Shown: positions 17,891 to 27,893, counted from the stretch's first letter. The stretch is DNA of 64,000 bases from Metabacillus arenae (GCF_014773385.1 NZ_JACXAI010000011.1:104540-168539), one strand, 5' to 3'. The notes: generated by a model from the letters alone, not told the origin. Made by a program: numbers and translations.

Positions 17891-17908
17891 TGAATGGCTA
17901 TTCATTCA
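17891..17908 (-). promoter_or_regulatory. FadR operator upstream of lcfB
   Basis: TGAATGGCTATTCATTCA differs by one base from the Bacillus FadR (YsiA) consensus TGAATGANTANTCATTCA. It lies 31 bp before the lcfB start codon. Confidence 0.85.
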
Positions 17909-18103
17909 TTTTAATTATTTAAAAAACTCTAACTATATTATAATTGAAAATGGAGATTTTTCTCAACCATTATTATGGTTTGTTGGAAAATAGATTGTTT
18001 TTAGCAATGAGTAAATATATTACTTGTTATATTTTGCTGATGCTGGGATTAATGCGGATCTTAGGGCGAAATTGAATCCTATGAGATTCTCTATGCGTTA
18101 AAT

Positions 18104-18690
18104 CTATCTTTCTATGAGCGAATTTCTTCGGTCTATGCGCGATTTGGGGCTGGCTATGAGCGATACCGGGTCTATGAGCGCTTTACCCTTTTCTATGCGC
18201 GAAATTCCTCTTTCTATGAGCGAATTACTTCGGCCTATGCGCGATTTGTAGCTGGCTATGAGCGATACCGGGTCTATGAGCGCTTTACCCTTTTCTATGC
18301 GCGAAATACCTCTTTCTATGAGCGAATTTCTTCGGCCTATGCGCGATTTGGAGCTGGCTATGAGCGATACCGGGTCTATGAGCGTTTTACCCTTTTCTAT
18401 GCGCGAAATACCTCTTTCTATGAGCGAATTACTTCGGCCAATCCGCGATTTGGAGCTGGCTATGAGCGATACCGGGTCTATGAGCGTTTTACCCTTTTCT
18501 ATGCGCGAAATACCTCTTTCTATGAGTGAATTTCTTCGGCCTATGCGCGATTTGGAGCTGGCTATGAGCGATACCGGGTCTATGAGCGTTATACTCTTCT
18601 TTATGCGCGAAACCTCCTCTTCTATGAGTGAATTTCTATGTACTAGCGCGATTTGTAGCTGACTTTGAGCGAAATCGGGTCTATGGGAGA
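18104..18690. repeat. Tandem repeat: about 5.5 copies of a 102-bp unit
   Basis: Each 102-bp period is itself built from five sub-units of 21, 21, 18, 21 and 21 bp, each starting CTATGAGCG or CTATGCGCG. Copies differ at only a few positions in the middle of the array and more at both ends. All sub-units are multiples of three, so long ORFs stay open on both strands (minus: SLIERGISRIEKGK-like 34-residue repeats; plus: SMSEFLRPMRDLEL-like). Neither ORF has a ribosome site, and the block fills the gap between lcfB and lplJ. I call it an intergenic repeat, not a gene. Confidence 0.9.
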
Positions 18691-18696
18691 TATGCC

Positions 18697-18724
18697 AAAA
18701 AAGCCCAGACACAAGGTCTAAGCT
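18697..18724 (-). terminator. Terminator of lplJ
   Basis: A nine-pair stem (AGCTTAGAC/GTCTGGGCT, with two G-U pairs) with CTTGT loop and T6 tail, starting two bases after the lplJ stop codon on the minus strand. Confidence 0.75.
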
Positions 18725-18725
18725 A

Positions 18726-19742
18726 TTAATAAAGCATATTGAGAAATTCTTCTTTTTCTATATTTCCGAAGTAATGTTTGAAATTCACGCCAGCCAAAGC
18801 TTGCGTTATGGCTGCTTTTTCGTAACGTGTTCCGATTAATTTGTCTTCTACTTCGGAAACATCTCCTGCCCCGAAGAAATCTCCGTAAATTTTGCAGTTT
18901 TCTATCAGCCCCTTTTTCACTTCCATTCTGACATCGATTTGGCCAACTGGGAAGCGGTTGTTATGCTGATAGTTGAAAGTTGGGGATTTCCCGTAGTTCC
19001 AATCCCAACTTTGATAGCGCTCTTTGGAGATTTCGTTTATTTTTTTCCAATCTTCCTCTGTTAATTTGTATTGGGGGATTTCTCCATTTGTATCAAAGAT
19101 ATAATTTAATAACATTTCTTTGAATTTCTCTATAGAGATTGGCTCTTTTAAAAATTCGGTTATGTTCGCTACTCTGCTGCGGATTGATTTAATTCCTTTT
19201 GATTCGATTTTTTCTTTTCTGACTCTCAAAGCGGAAACAACATTCTCCATCTCTGAATCAAATAGTAGAGTTCCGTGGCTGAACATGCGTCCGCGGGTAG
19301 AGAATTGAGCATTTCCAGAGATTTTTCGGCCTTCTGCGAGCAAATCATTTCGACCTTTTAGCTCTGCATTGACCCCTAATTTTTGCAAAGCCTGGACAAC
19401 CGGCTCGGTAAACTTTCTGAAGTTATGGAAGCTATCCCCATCATCCTTTGTAATAAAGCTAAAGTTCAGATTACCTAAATCATGATAAACCGCTCCGCCC
19501 CCTGATAGCCTTCTAACAACATGTATGCCGTTTTCTTCCACATAGCTCGTATTAATTTCTTCCATCGTGTTCTGGTTTTTTCCGATAATAATGGAAGGCT
19601 CATTTACATAAAATAACAAGTAGGTTTGCTTTGGATCTAAATATTTCAAACAATATTCCTCAATCGCCAAATTGACCCTTGGGTCAGTAACTTTTTCATT
19701 ATCAATAAATAACATGCATTTCTCTCCTATTCCTTGCCCCAA
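18726..19742 (-). CDS. lplJ: Lipoate--protein ligase LplJ
   Basis: A 338-residue ligase that adenylates free lipoate and attaches it to the lipoyl domains of 2-oxoacid dehydrogenases and GcvH. The ligand-binding segment RRLSGGGAVYHDLGNLNFSF (about 76-95) and the catalytic Lys in GRKISGNAQ (about 138) are present, followed by the C-terminal accessory domain (about 250-338). It matches B. subtilis LplJ/YhfJ (331 aa) in length and position. It overlaps yhfI by 16 bp, indicating translational coupling. The first residues (MGQGIGEK) may be extra: MLFIDNEK at residue 11 is an alternative start. Confidence 0.92.
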   Translation of the reverse strand: MGQGIGEKCMLFIDNEKVTDPRVNLAIEEYCLKYLDPKQTYLLFYVNEPSIIIGKNQNTMEEINTSYVEENGIHVVRRLSGGGAVYHDLGNLNFSFITKDDGDSFHNFRKFTEPVVQALQKLGVNAELKGRNDLLAEGRKISGNAQFSTRGRMFSHGTLLFDSEMENVVSALRVRKEKIESKGIKSIRSRVANITEFLKEPISIEKFKEMLLNYIFDTNGEIPQYKLTEEDWKKINEISKERYQSWDWNYGKSPTFNYQHNNRFPVGQIDVRMEVKKGLIENCKIYGDFFGAGDVSEVEDKLIGTRYEKAAITQALAGVNFKHYFGNIEKEEFLNMLY

Positions 19743-20482
19743 GTCAGTCCTGATTGAGCTAACTGGATAGATCCTTTAAAAATTTCGCCGGCTTCTGTCA
19801 CTAATTGATTGATGTCTCCATAATGAGGCAGATGAGTCAAAATTAGTTGGCCGGCTCCTGCTTTTTGGGCAATAGTAGCAGCGTTTACACTATTCATATG
19901 ACCGGCACTTGATCCATCTTGATCTCCATAAAAATTACACTCACATAGTAACAAGTCAGCACCTTTTGTAAATGGCACAAATTCTTCTTTATAGCTTGAA
20001 TCCGCTGTATAAACAATCGTATGTTTTCCATCTGATATCCTCATTGCATAGCACTCGACTGGGTGTTTCGTAAGTAGAAACGTAATTTGAAAAGGGCCGA
20101 TTTGCAAAGATTTTGCAGGATAATAAGTGTGACCAACTGTCGCTTGTTTATAAGTTAACTCTGTAAGCAGCCCGCTGTTTTGATGAGCATAAATCGGCAG
20201 CTGGGTCGTTGATTTACCTAAATAAGTTGCAATCAGCCTTGCAAATTGCAAAGGTCCAATATCTGCTGTATGGTCATGGTGATCATGAGACAAAATGACG
20301 GCGTCAAGCTTTTCTGGCTCAATATAGTTTTGAAGCTGTGATAATACAGCACTTCCACAATCAACTAAAAGATGATAGCCACCGCTTTCAAATAAATATC
20401 CCGATGTGGCTTCATTTTTTCCTGGGAACCCGCCCCAGTAGCCTACTACAGTTACTTTCATGCCAGCATTCACCTGCTTCAA
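19727..20482 (-). CDS. yhfI: Metallo-beta-lactamase-fold hydrolase YhfI
   Basis: The 251-residue MBL-fold protein has the metal-binding motif HDHHDHTADIG (about 65-75), followed by further conserved His/Asp residues (TADSS at about 155, HLPH at about 224). It resembles the RNase Z/phosphodiesterase-like branch. B. subtilis YhfI (244 aa) sits at the same place, before lplJ. The substrate is not known. Ribosome site: AGGTGAATGCTGGC just before the ATG. Confidence 0.9.
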   Translation of the reverse strand: MKQVNAGMKVTVVGYWGGFPGKNEATSGYLFESGGYHLLVDCGSAVLSQLQNYIEPEKLDAVILSHDHHDHTADIGPLQFARLIATYLGKSTTQLPIYAHQNSGLLTELTYKQATVGHTYYPAKSLQIGPFQITFLLTKHPVECYAMRISDGKHTIVYTADSSYKEEFVPFTKGADLLLCECNFYGDQDGSSAGHMNSVNAATIAQKAGAGQLILTHLPHYGDINQLVTEAGEIFKGSIQLAQSGLTWGKE

Positions 20483-20554
20483 TTCGATTTTTACCTCTTA
20501 ATACAATATACCCATTTTTATAAAAAAAAGCATTTTAAACGATTTTTGTTACAA

Positions 20555-20591
20555 AACAGTGTTGACCAATCAACACCTGTTATAATACAAT
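20555..20591 (+). promoter_or_regulatory. yhfH promoter with overlapping palindrome
   Basis: TTGACC (20562-20567), 18-bp spacer, TACAAT (20586-20591) form a SigA-type promoter. A perfect inverted repeat, GTGTTGA-CCAA-TCAACAC, overlaps the -35 box and could be an operator. Confidence 0.6.
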
Positions 20592-20621
20592 ATGAGTAAC
20601 AACAATGTGGAGGGGATATCA

Positions 20622-20756
20622 ATGTTAGCTAAAATTACAGAATTTTTCAGAAATTTACCTCATAAAAAATGTATGGAATGTGGTGCAGAAATGGAAGAGC
20701 AGCATGAGTGCTACGGAAATACATGTAATAAATGTATCAATATTTCGGATCTTTAA
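20622..20756 (+). CDS. yhfH: YhfH-type small zinc-ribbon-like protein (44 aa)
   Basis: A 44-residue ORF with a clear GGAGGGG ribosome site. It has four Cys in the arrangement CMEC...CNKC (C17, C20, C35, C38) plus C30, suggesting a small zinc knuckle. It matches the short B. subtilis protein YhfH in size and location, next to yhfI but divergent. Function unknown. It has its own promoter and terminator. Confidence 0.8.
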   Translation: MLAKITEFFRNLPHKKCMECGAEMEEQHECYGNTCNKCINISDL

Positions 20757-20763
20757 AACTAAT

Positions 20764-20815
20764 AAAAGTGCCTAGCCCTTTGTCAGTTATATTGGGCTGG
20801 CACTTTTCTTTTGTA
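20764..20815 (+). terminator. Terminator of yhfH
   Basis: AAAAGTGCCTAGCCC pairs with GGGCTGGCACTTTT, followed by CTTTTG. The stem is long, and A/T runs on both sides suggest it works in either direction. Confidence 0.85.
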
Positions 20816-20899
20816 ATGATCTTCATAGGTTATGGCAATAAGACATAGTAAACCATTGTCTCTTCATGTGGTGATTATTTTTGGGAAGTACAACTTGCA

Positions 20900-21514
20900 T
20901 TAAAACGTATTGTAAGTAATAATTTCTGCAGGTCTTCTTCTGTAACCGCGTTCTTTAGGAGCATCTTCTCCAACTCCAATGGTCATCATCATCACTGGAA
21001 CGAGATGGTCTGGAATTTGAAAGGACGAACAAACCTCTTCAGGATCAAACCCAATCATAGGACAAGTTGAGTAGCCTTTGTTTTCAGCTGCATACATTAT
21101 AGACATAGCTGCTAGTGACGCCCCTCTAACCGCTTCATCACGTTTTGTCCGATCATCCTCATAAAAAGAGTGAACATTCGAAATTAACTGTTCCTTCGCA
21201 TTTTCAGGTAACATGTTTTTGCTTATCCAATCATTTGCCACTTCTTCAGCGCGTTCATAAGCTAGTAGATCTCCAAGAACAACAATTGTTGCAGAGGCAT
21301 CCTTTACCTTCGGCTGGCCCCATGCCGCCTTCTTTAGTCTTTCTTTTTCTTCATCATCTGTAACAATTAGAAAATGCCATTGCTGCAGGTTCCATGCTGA
21401 TGGAGAGAGTGAAGCTAAGTAAATGATTTCTTCTAATTCCTCTTTAGAGATGACTACATCCTTCTTATAAGTTTTCACAGATCTCCTGCTTGAAATAACG
21501 GCTTCAAATTCCAT
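20900..21514 (-). CDS. Nitroreductase family NAD(P)H:FMN oxidoreductase
   Basis: A 204-residue nitroreductase-fold protein. The FMN-contacting N-terminus ISSRRSVKTYKKD (7-19), LASLSPSAWNLQQWHFLIV (33-51) and the GYSTCPMIGFDPE segment (145-157) are typical; B. subtilis YdgI is a close relative in length. It reduces nitro compounds or quinones using FMN. It is a single gene flanked by inverted repeats and no regulator, so its physiological role is open. Confidence 0.85.
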   Translation of the reverse strand: MEFEAVISSRRSVKTYKKDVVISKEELEEIIYLASLSPSAWNLQQWHFLIVTDDEEKERLKKAAWGQPKVKDASATIVVLGDLLAYERAEEVANDWISKNMLPENAKEQLISNVHSFYEDDRTKRDEAVRGASLAAMSIMYAAENKGYSTCPMIGFDPEEVCSSFQIPDHLVPVMMMTIGVGEDAPKERGYRRRPAEIITYNTF

Positions 21515-21696
21515 ATGAAATTTTACCTCCTTTATTAACGTCTGTACATAATCGTACCATTTTATGTTTTAAGAGCCAATTAATCAATCTCTTCTCAAAA
21601 ATCAAATGAAGTAACCAGGGAATGAAACCTGATTTTGATTTGTTAATCGGGATGGAAGTTTTAACTGTAGATATTGTAAGGGGATCGAAGATCGTT

Positions 21697-21741
21697 TAGT
21701 GACTGTCCCTTATCCTTGTAAAGTGGTGAGGGACAGTCACT
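21697..21741. repeat. Inverted repeat GTGACTGTCCCT, terminator-like, after melA
   Basis: TAGTGACTGTCCCT (21697-21710) pairs with AGGGACAGTCACT (21729-21741) around an 18-base loop. It follows melA by 16 bp and may end the mel transcript, but the T run is poor. Confidence 0.7.
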
Positions 21742-21756
21742 TCTTGTGAATTGGAG

Positions 21757-23076
21757 TTAAACTCCTACTTTTTCACCTGTAAACTGAGGCAGCAAATGCC
21801 CATGCGCTTCAATTAAATCGTCACACATTGCGATGATGTCGTCCATTGACAGCTCGGCACTTGTATGCGGATCCAGCATTGCTGCCTGATACACATGCTC
21901 TCTTTTTCCAGAAATAGCAGCTTCGATTGTTAATAGCTGTGTATTAATATTTGTTCTGTTAAGTGCGGCTAATTGTTCGGGCAGATCCCCGATATAAGCA
22001 GGCATAATTCCATTGCGATCTACAACACATGGTACTTCAACCACCGCGTTTTCTGGTAGATTACTAATCAACCGGCCTGTATTTAGTACATTCCCGCCAA
22101 ATTTAAACGGCACATTTGTTTCCATAGCTTCAATTATTCTTGAGCCGTATTCATGTGAACGAGTATGTGCAAGCTGGCTGTTGTTCACCATTTCTTCTCT
22201 CATGGACACCCAATCTTCAATTTGTTTAACACAACGACGCGGATATTCATCAAGCGGGATGTTGAATTTTTCAATCAGCTCAGGATACTTGCTCTTGATA
22301 AAATATGGATGGTACTCTGCATTATGCTCAGAAGACTCTGTGACATAGTAGCCGAACTTATCCATTAATTCGTAGCGAACCATATCTTCATGCTTTGTTT
22401 TTTGTTTTTCCTTTGCACGTCGTTTGATTTCTGGATATAAATCCTTGCCATCACGTTTGACCTCTAATAACCATGCCATATGGTTAATACCAGCGATCCG
22501 TTCCTCAATACCTTCATGGTCCATTTCTAAATCTTTAAACAGATGCTCAGTGCAAACTTGTACACTATGGCATAACCCAATGGTTTTCACATTTGTATAA
22601 CGAAGCATTGCCCCAGTTAAACTTGCCATCGGATTTGTGTAATTTAAGAAAAGCGCATCCGGACAAACTTCTTCCATATCCTTTGCAAAATCCAGCATAA
22701 CTGGAATTGTCCGAAGTGATCTGAATATTCCTCCGATACCAATCGTATCAGCAATCGTTTGCTGCAGTCCGTATTTTTTAGGAATCTCAAAATCTATTAC
22801 TGTACTTGGTTTATACCCGCCAACCTGGATTGCATTGATCACATATTTCGCACCGCGAAGCGCTTCTTTTCGGTTATCATACGATTTAATCGTGACAGGG
22901 CTCTTGTAGTTATTTTTTAAATTATTCAGCATATTCTCTGAATCTTTTAGACGCTGTTCATCAATATCGAAAAGAGCAAATTCAAACCCTGCTAACGCTG
23001 GAACAAACATACAATCTCCTAGTACATTTTTTGCAAAGACAGTGCTTCCTGCACCGATAAAAGTGATTTTTGGCAT
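21757..23076 (-). CDS. melA: Alpha-galactosidase, glycoside hydrolase family 4
   Basis: The 439-residue GH4 enzyme starts with a Rossmann NAD motif ITFIGAGSTVFAKN (4-17) and has the CHSVQ motif (about 170-174) that marks alpha-galactosidases in this family, along with NYTNPMA (about 145) and the metal-site His in GINHMAW (about 196). It splits melibiose and raffinose-type sugars through an NAD- and Mn-dependent redox mechanism. It is the last gene of the melE-melD-melC-melA unit, 43 bp after the permease gene. The gene order is the same as in the B. subtilis melibiose operon. Confidence 0.93.
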   Translation of the reverse strand: MPKITFIGAGSTVFAKNVLGDCMFVPALAGFEFALFDIDEQRLKDSENMLNNLKNNYKSPVTIKSYDNRKEALRGAKYVINAIQVGGYKPSTVIDFEIPKKYGLQQTIADTIGIGGIFRSLRTIPVMLDFAKDMEEVCPDALFLNYTNPMASLTGAMLRYTNVKTIGLCHSVQVCTEHLFKDLEMDHEGIEERIAGINHMAWLLEVKRDGKDLYPEIKRRAKEKQKTKHEDMVRYELMDKFGYYVTESSEHNAEYHPYFIKSKYPELIEKFNIPLDEYPRRCVKQIEDWVSMREEMVNNSQLAHTRSHEYGSRIIEAMETNVPFKFGGNVLNTGRLISNLPENAVVEVPCVVDRNGIMPAYIGDLPEQLAALNRTNINTQLLTIEAAISGKREHVYQAAMLDPHTSAELSMDDIIAMCDDLIEAHGHLLPQFTGEKVGV

Positions 23077-23119
23077 AATTAAACTTCCTTCCTGGTACTT
23101 TTTGTTGGGCTAAACAATA

Positions 23120-23950
23120 TTATCCTTTAACAGAGCCAGATGATAAGCCTGCGATAAAGTATTTTTGAAGAAATAGGAATAAAATAGTCATTGGTAACAT
23201 TGCCATGAGAGCAGCCGCAGCCACTAAGTTAAGGTTGTTTTGGTTTGCACCAAAGAAGCTGGCTAATGAAACAGTGATTGTGTGCATCGACTTATCCTGT
23301 AAGAAGAAGATCGCAAATTGATAATCATTCCAAATGAACACACAAGAAATGATGAGAACTGTAGCAGTAACCGGCTTCAGTAATGGGAACACGATCCTGA
23401 AAAAGGTTCCTATTGTACTAGCTCCATCAATTTTTGCCGCTTCTTCTAATTCTTTCGGAATGGTCGACCGAATAAACCCTGCATACAAAAAGATGGTTAG
23501 CGGCATATAAGCGGCAACATTGTTATAAATCGCCACATCATACGTATTCATCATGCCGATATTGACAACCATTTTGTATAAAGGAACTAAAGCTGTTAAC
23601 GGCGGGATAATCATGATCGCAATAAACAAGAAATAAACAAATTTATTTAAACTTGTTTGGCGCCTCGCCATTGGATAGGCAGCCAATGATCCAAAAACAA
23701 TTAATAGAATTGCCGAAAACACGGTGATGATGGTCGTATTAAAAAATGATGAGCCTAAACTAGCGGCTTCCCATGCTTCTGTGAAGTTTTGCAAAGACAC
23801 TTCAGTTGGAAAAACCCATTTTGAACTAAAATCACCCTTCGCTTTTAAAGCTGTTGTAACCATTATATAGAAGGGAATGATATGGAAAAGTAAAACGAGC
23901 AACGATACACCTGTTAACAAATATTTGGACAACTTTTTACGACGTTCCAT
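23120..23950 (-). CDS. melC: Alpha-galactoside ABC permease MelC
   Basis: A 276-residue CUT1 permease with six membrane segments and the EAA loop ELEEAAKIDGASTIGTFFRI (about 168-187). Its start codon overlaps the stop of melD by one base. It forms a heterodimer with MelD for melibiose/raffinose uptake, as known for B. subtilis MelEDC, which uses MsmX as ATPase. Confidence 0.88.
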   Translation of the reverse strand: MERRKKLSKYLLTGVSLLVLLFHIIPFYIMVTTALKAKGDFSSKWVFPTEVSLQNFTEAWEAASLGSSFFNTTIITVFSAILLIVFGSLAAYPMARRQTSLNKFVYFLFIAIMIIPPLTALVPLYKMVVNIGMMNTYDVAIYNNVAAYMPLTIFLYAGFIRSTIPKELEEAAKIDGASTIGTFFRIVFPLLKPVTATVLIISCVFIWNDYQFAIFFLQDKSMHTITVSLASFFGANQNNLNLVAAAALMAMLPMTILFLFLQKYFIAGLSSGSVKG

Positions 23951-24876
23951 TATGCTTCAACCTCTTTTCGTTTAAAGTAAACGAGAACGGATAAGCTTAA
24001 GATCAGGATGATGACTGCCATAAAAACACCTTGAGTTGCCGCATAGCCTGCATCCTGCCTCTTAAAGTATAGGTCATACATAAACGTTGACATTGATTGA
24101 GATGCATTCCCAGGGCCTCCACCTGTTAAAGCAACAATTACATCAAATAATTTCAAGCCTCCAATAATATTGAGGACCATATTAATAGTAATCGACGGCA
24201 TTAACAGAGGGAGTGTAATGTTTTTAAATTGTTGAAATGCTGATGCCCCATCAATTTGTGCTGCTTCATAGAAATCTCTTGAGATACTTTGTAATCCTGC
24301 TAGATAGATGATCATCGCGATTCCGACATATTGATACGTATTGACGAACACGATAATCCACGTATTCAGCTCCGAATTTCCTAATGCATTCATTTTTTCA
24401 AATCCAAAAAGCTGCAATACATCATTCAGCGCCCCGCCTTGGAAGGCGAAGAAAAAGTACCAAATGTATCCCATAATCAGCGGGCTAATGATAACTGGTA
24501 AATAAATGACAGTACGTGTAACGGCTTTCAGTTTAATGCTTTGGTTTAAAAGTAATGCATATAATAAGCCGATCACGTTTTGAAGGACCGTACTGCCGAT
24601 TCCATAAAGCAGTGTATTCTTTACTACGAGCCAGGTTGTAGAATCAGTAAACAATCGCTCGTATTGCGCGAAACCTATCCAATCATAATCCTGTGAAAAA
24701 CCGTTCCAGTTTGTAAAGGATAGTTGAATACCATTGAAAAAAGGATATAGTATAAACAGAAAAACGACAACAAAACTTGGAAGGTACATCCACCATAGAG
24801 ATGATTCCTTTTTTAGTTTGAGCTTTTGTGGCTTTTTCGTCACTGAATGCTCAGTTTTTGTGACCAACTCGCTCAT
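23950..24876 (-). CDS. melD: Alpha-galactoside ABC permease MelD
   Basis: A CUT1 permease of 308 residues if it starts at ATG 24876, which lies eight bases after AAGGAG; an in-frame GTG at 24885 is poorly placed. A basic N-terminus ([10 protein letters not shown]) is followed by the first membrane segment and the EAA loop [15 protein letters not shown]. It lies 88 bp downstream of melE and is joined to melC. Confidence 0.88.
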   Translation of the reverse strand: MSELVTKTEHSVTKKPQKLKLKKESSLWWMYLPSFVVVFLFILYPFFNGIQLSFTNWNGFSQDYDWIGFAQYERLFTDSTTWLVVKNTLLYGIGSTVLQNVIGLLYALLLNQSIKLKAVTRTVIYLPVIISPLIMGYIWYFFFAFQGGALNDVLQLFGFEKMNALGNSELNTWIIVFVNTYQYVGIAMIIYLAGLQSISRDFYEAAQIDGASAFQQFKNITLPLLMPSITINMVLNIIGGLKLFDVIVALTGGGPGNASQSMSTFMYDLYFKRQDAGYAATQGVFMAVIILILSLSVLVYFKRKEVEA

Positions 24877-24973
24877 AAATCCCACTCCTTATTTAGACGT
24901 TAGGTTTATTTTATACAGAGGAGCGAATATCAACTTTGCTCCCCATATGAATGAACCTAGTCTTACCGTTAAG

Positions 24974-26251
24974 TTACTGACTTCTTAAACGTGTATACTC
25001 TTCTCCCATTTTTTTCGAAAGTTGTTCAGGTGTTAATGCACCTGATAATAATTCTTGTCCGGTTGTTGACATTACAGCCCACATTCCACTTGGTAAGTAT
25101 ACACGGTCAAAATATGGTTCAACCTTAATATCCTCATACTCTTTGTAGAACTCAGAGAAATAGTTTTCAGCATCAACATTTGTTAACGGATCTGGTGCCG
25201 AGGTAGCTTTTGCCATAATTTCAACATTTTCAGGCTGGGCCATGAATTCGATAAAAGCTTTTGCTTCTTCAGGGTGCTTTGTATCTTTCCAAAGTGCAAT
25301 CGTATATCGCTCCCCGCCAATCCAGCTTTGTTTATCTCCTTCATGAATAGCTGGAACTGGCATCGTACCTACCTTTACTTCCGGGTTTAATTCTGTAGCG
25401 TCCGGTCCAAGAGAACCCGCTACGAACGTAAACGCAATTTTGTCTTGTGCCATCAGCTCTGTCGCTTGTTGAGGCTTCGCTGTTAATACATCTTCATTGA
25501 TTAAGCCTTTTTCTTGCATTTCCTTTATTTTTTCAGGAAGAGGTGTGTATTTTGACCAATCAAACGAACCATCCAGTAGCTGATCTCCATAGCTGTTTTC
25601 TTCATCTGTAATCAATAATGGTGTAGCAAGTTCATCAAAAATTTGAGCAATATTTCCGTTCTCTCCACCTGGAATCCATAAAGGTGTTACTTCACCTTTA
25701 CTTTTTTCTTTAACTGTTTCTAAAGCCGTCATAAACTCGTCCAATGTTTTCGGTGCTTTAATACCATACTTTTCTAAAATGTTGACATTATAACTAATTC
25801 CATCTTTAGCTTGGTTAATCGGGAAGGCATATACTTTTCCATCTTTATCTTTAAGTATTTGATCTAACGCTGGATCAAGGTGCTGCACCCAATCCATATC
25901 TTTTTGATCGGCTACATATTCTCCATAACGCAGCTGTGACCAGCCATGTGTATCAAATAAATCCGGCATATCGTTCGCTGCCATTTTGACACGGAGCATA
26001 TCTTCATACCCCGCACCAGGAAGGTTTACTTGTATATCAATAGTAGGATTTTCCTCTTCAAACTTTTCAACAAGACCTTCAATTGCCTTTTTCTCACCCT
26101 CATTTCCCAAGGTCAAGAATAAGGATAAGTTCACTTTTCCATCGTTTTTCGTTTCATTTGATGCACTTTCATTTGACCCTGCTCTTGAACAACCTGCTGT
26201 AATTACTGTGAAAGCGATAACAAATAGGAACATACTAAATAATTTCTTCAT
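24974..26251 (-). CDS. melE: Alpha-galactoside-binding lipoprotein MelE
   Basis: A 425-residue family 1 solute-binding lipoprotein with lipobox TAGC (Cys21). The mature part starts with a Ser/Asn linker and the typical KVNLSLFLTLGNEGEKKAIE strand. It lies directly upstream of melDC and downstream of melR, in the order of the B. subtilis mel operon. Substrate binding (melibiose, raffinose, stachyose) is inferred from the GH4 enzyme in the operon. Ribosome site GGGGGAAG. Confidence 0.88.
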   Translation of the reverse strand: MKKLFSMFLFVIAFTVITAGCSRAGSNESASNETKNDGKVNLSLFLTLGNEGEKKAIEGLVEKFEEENPTIDIQVNLPGAGYEDMLRVKMAANDMPDLFDTHGWSQLRYGEYVADQKDMDWVQHLDPALDQILKDKDGKVYAFPINQAKDGISYNVNILEKYGIKAPKTLDEFMTALETVKEKSKGEVTPLWIPGGENGNIAQIFDELATPLLITDEENSYGDQLLDGSFDWSKYTPLPEKIKEMQEKGLINEDVLTAKPQQATELMAQDKIAFTFVAGSLGPDATELNPEVKVGTMPVPAIHEGDKQSWIGGERYTIALWKDTKHPEEAKAFIEFMAQPENVEIMAKATSAPDPLTNVDAENYFSEFYKEYEDIKVEPYFDRVYLPSGMWAVMSTTGQELLSGALTPEQLSKKMGEEYTRLRSQ

Positions 26252-26436
26252 AATACTTCCCCCTAATCCTGATTTACGTGTGGAGTGAAATTTACAGTCC
26301 CTTTCTGATGCAAAGCCATGTCAGTAAATATCATTATTTTGCAATAAATTGAAACTTATTTTATAATTTACATCTAGACCTCTTCCCTTTTAAATAAGGG
26401 AAGCTAAGAGATTGAAGAGTCATAGGAACTAATTTT

Positions 26437-26468
26437 TAAAAATCAATTCTGCCAAAATTGATTTTTAG
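26437..26468 (-). other. Hairpin in the melE leader
   Basis: A near-perfect inverted repeat, AAAAATCAATT...AATTGATTTTT, about 190 bp upstream of melE. A second hairpin (CTTCCCTT/AAGGGAAG) lies at about 26380-26401. They may terminate melR transcripts or form a structured leader. Between the dispersed repeat and this hairpin are two very short ORFs with ribosome-site-like sequences, the second ATGA-overlapped with the first; I do not call them genes. Confidence 0.45.
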
Positions 26469-26584
26469 GAGCTCTTTGACTTTTTGATCTCTTTTTTCAT
26501 GAAACGTTCTCCCGCTGGTTACTAATATCTATTTTTCCGTTTACGAAAGCCACCACCTCCTTTAAGGTTCATTCTTCTTGTGGT

Positions 26585-26763
26585 TTCAGAAAGTTTAAGT
26601 AGAATAAAGTATTAACGCATTAATGTTAGTTATCATGGTCTAGCTCCAGGCGCCATCGGCCCTTAGGTCATAAGCCAACCGTCAAAAAGGTTAAAGAACA
26701 ACCTTTCTGCCGGCACGCCCGAATGCTTGTCCCCGAAGGACTAGCGCCCCTGGGCTTTTCGTT
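26585..26763 (-). repeat. Dispersed repeat copy between melR and melE
   Basis: The minus strand reads GAAAAGCCCAGGGGCGCTAG-TCCTTCGG, then matches the 63.55 kb copy through AAGGTTGTTCTTTAACCTT and GACCTAAGGGCCGATGGC, followed by a diverged AT-rich tail (TTAATACTTTATTCTACTTA). It begins immediately at the melR stop codon. The GC-rich half contrasts with the AT-rich surroundings. Confidence 0.85.
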
Positions 26764-26764
26764 C

Positions 26765-27841
<1,077 letters not shown>

Positions 27842-27893
27842 TCACGTATTTTCACTAAATATTTACTTTATGTATTTATAGATTAACAGAATT

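Noticed and set aside
18104..18712. 202-codon minus-strand ORF over the 102-bp repeats, and the 134-codon plus-strand ORF 18258-18662
   Set aside because: Both follow from repeat units that are multiples of three. Neither has a ribosome site, and it is unlikely that both strands are coding. Treated as intergenic repeat.
26491..26506. cre-like ATGAAACGTTCTCCC before melE
   Set aside because: Spacing between the halves is one base short and the right half does not fit the CcpA pattern.
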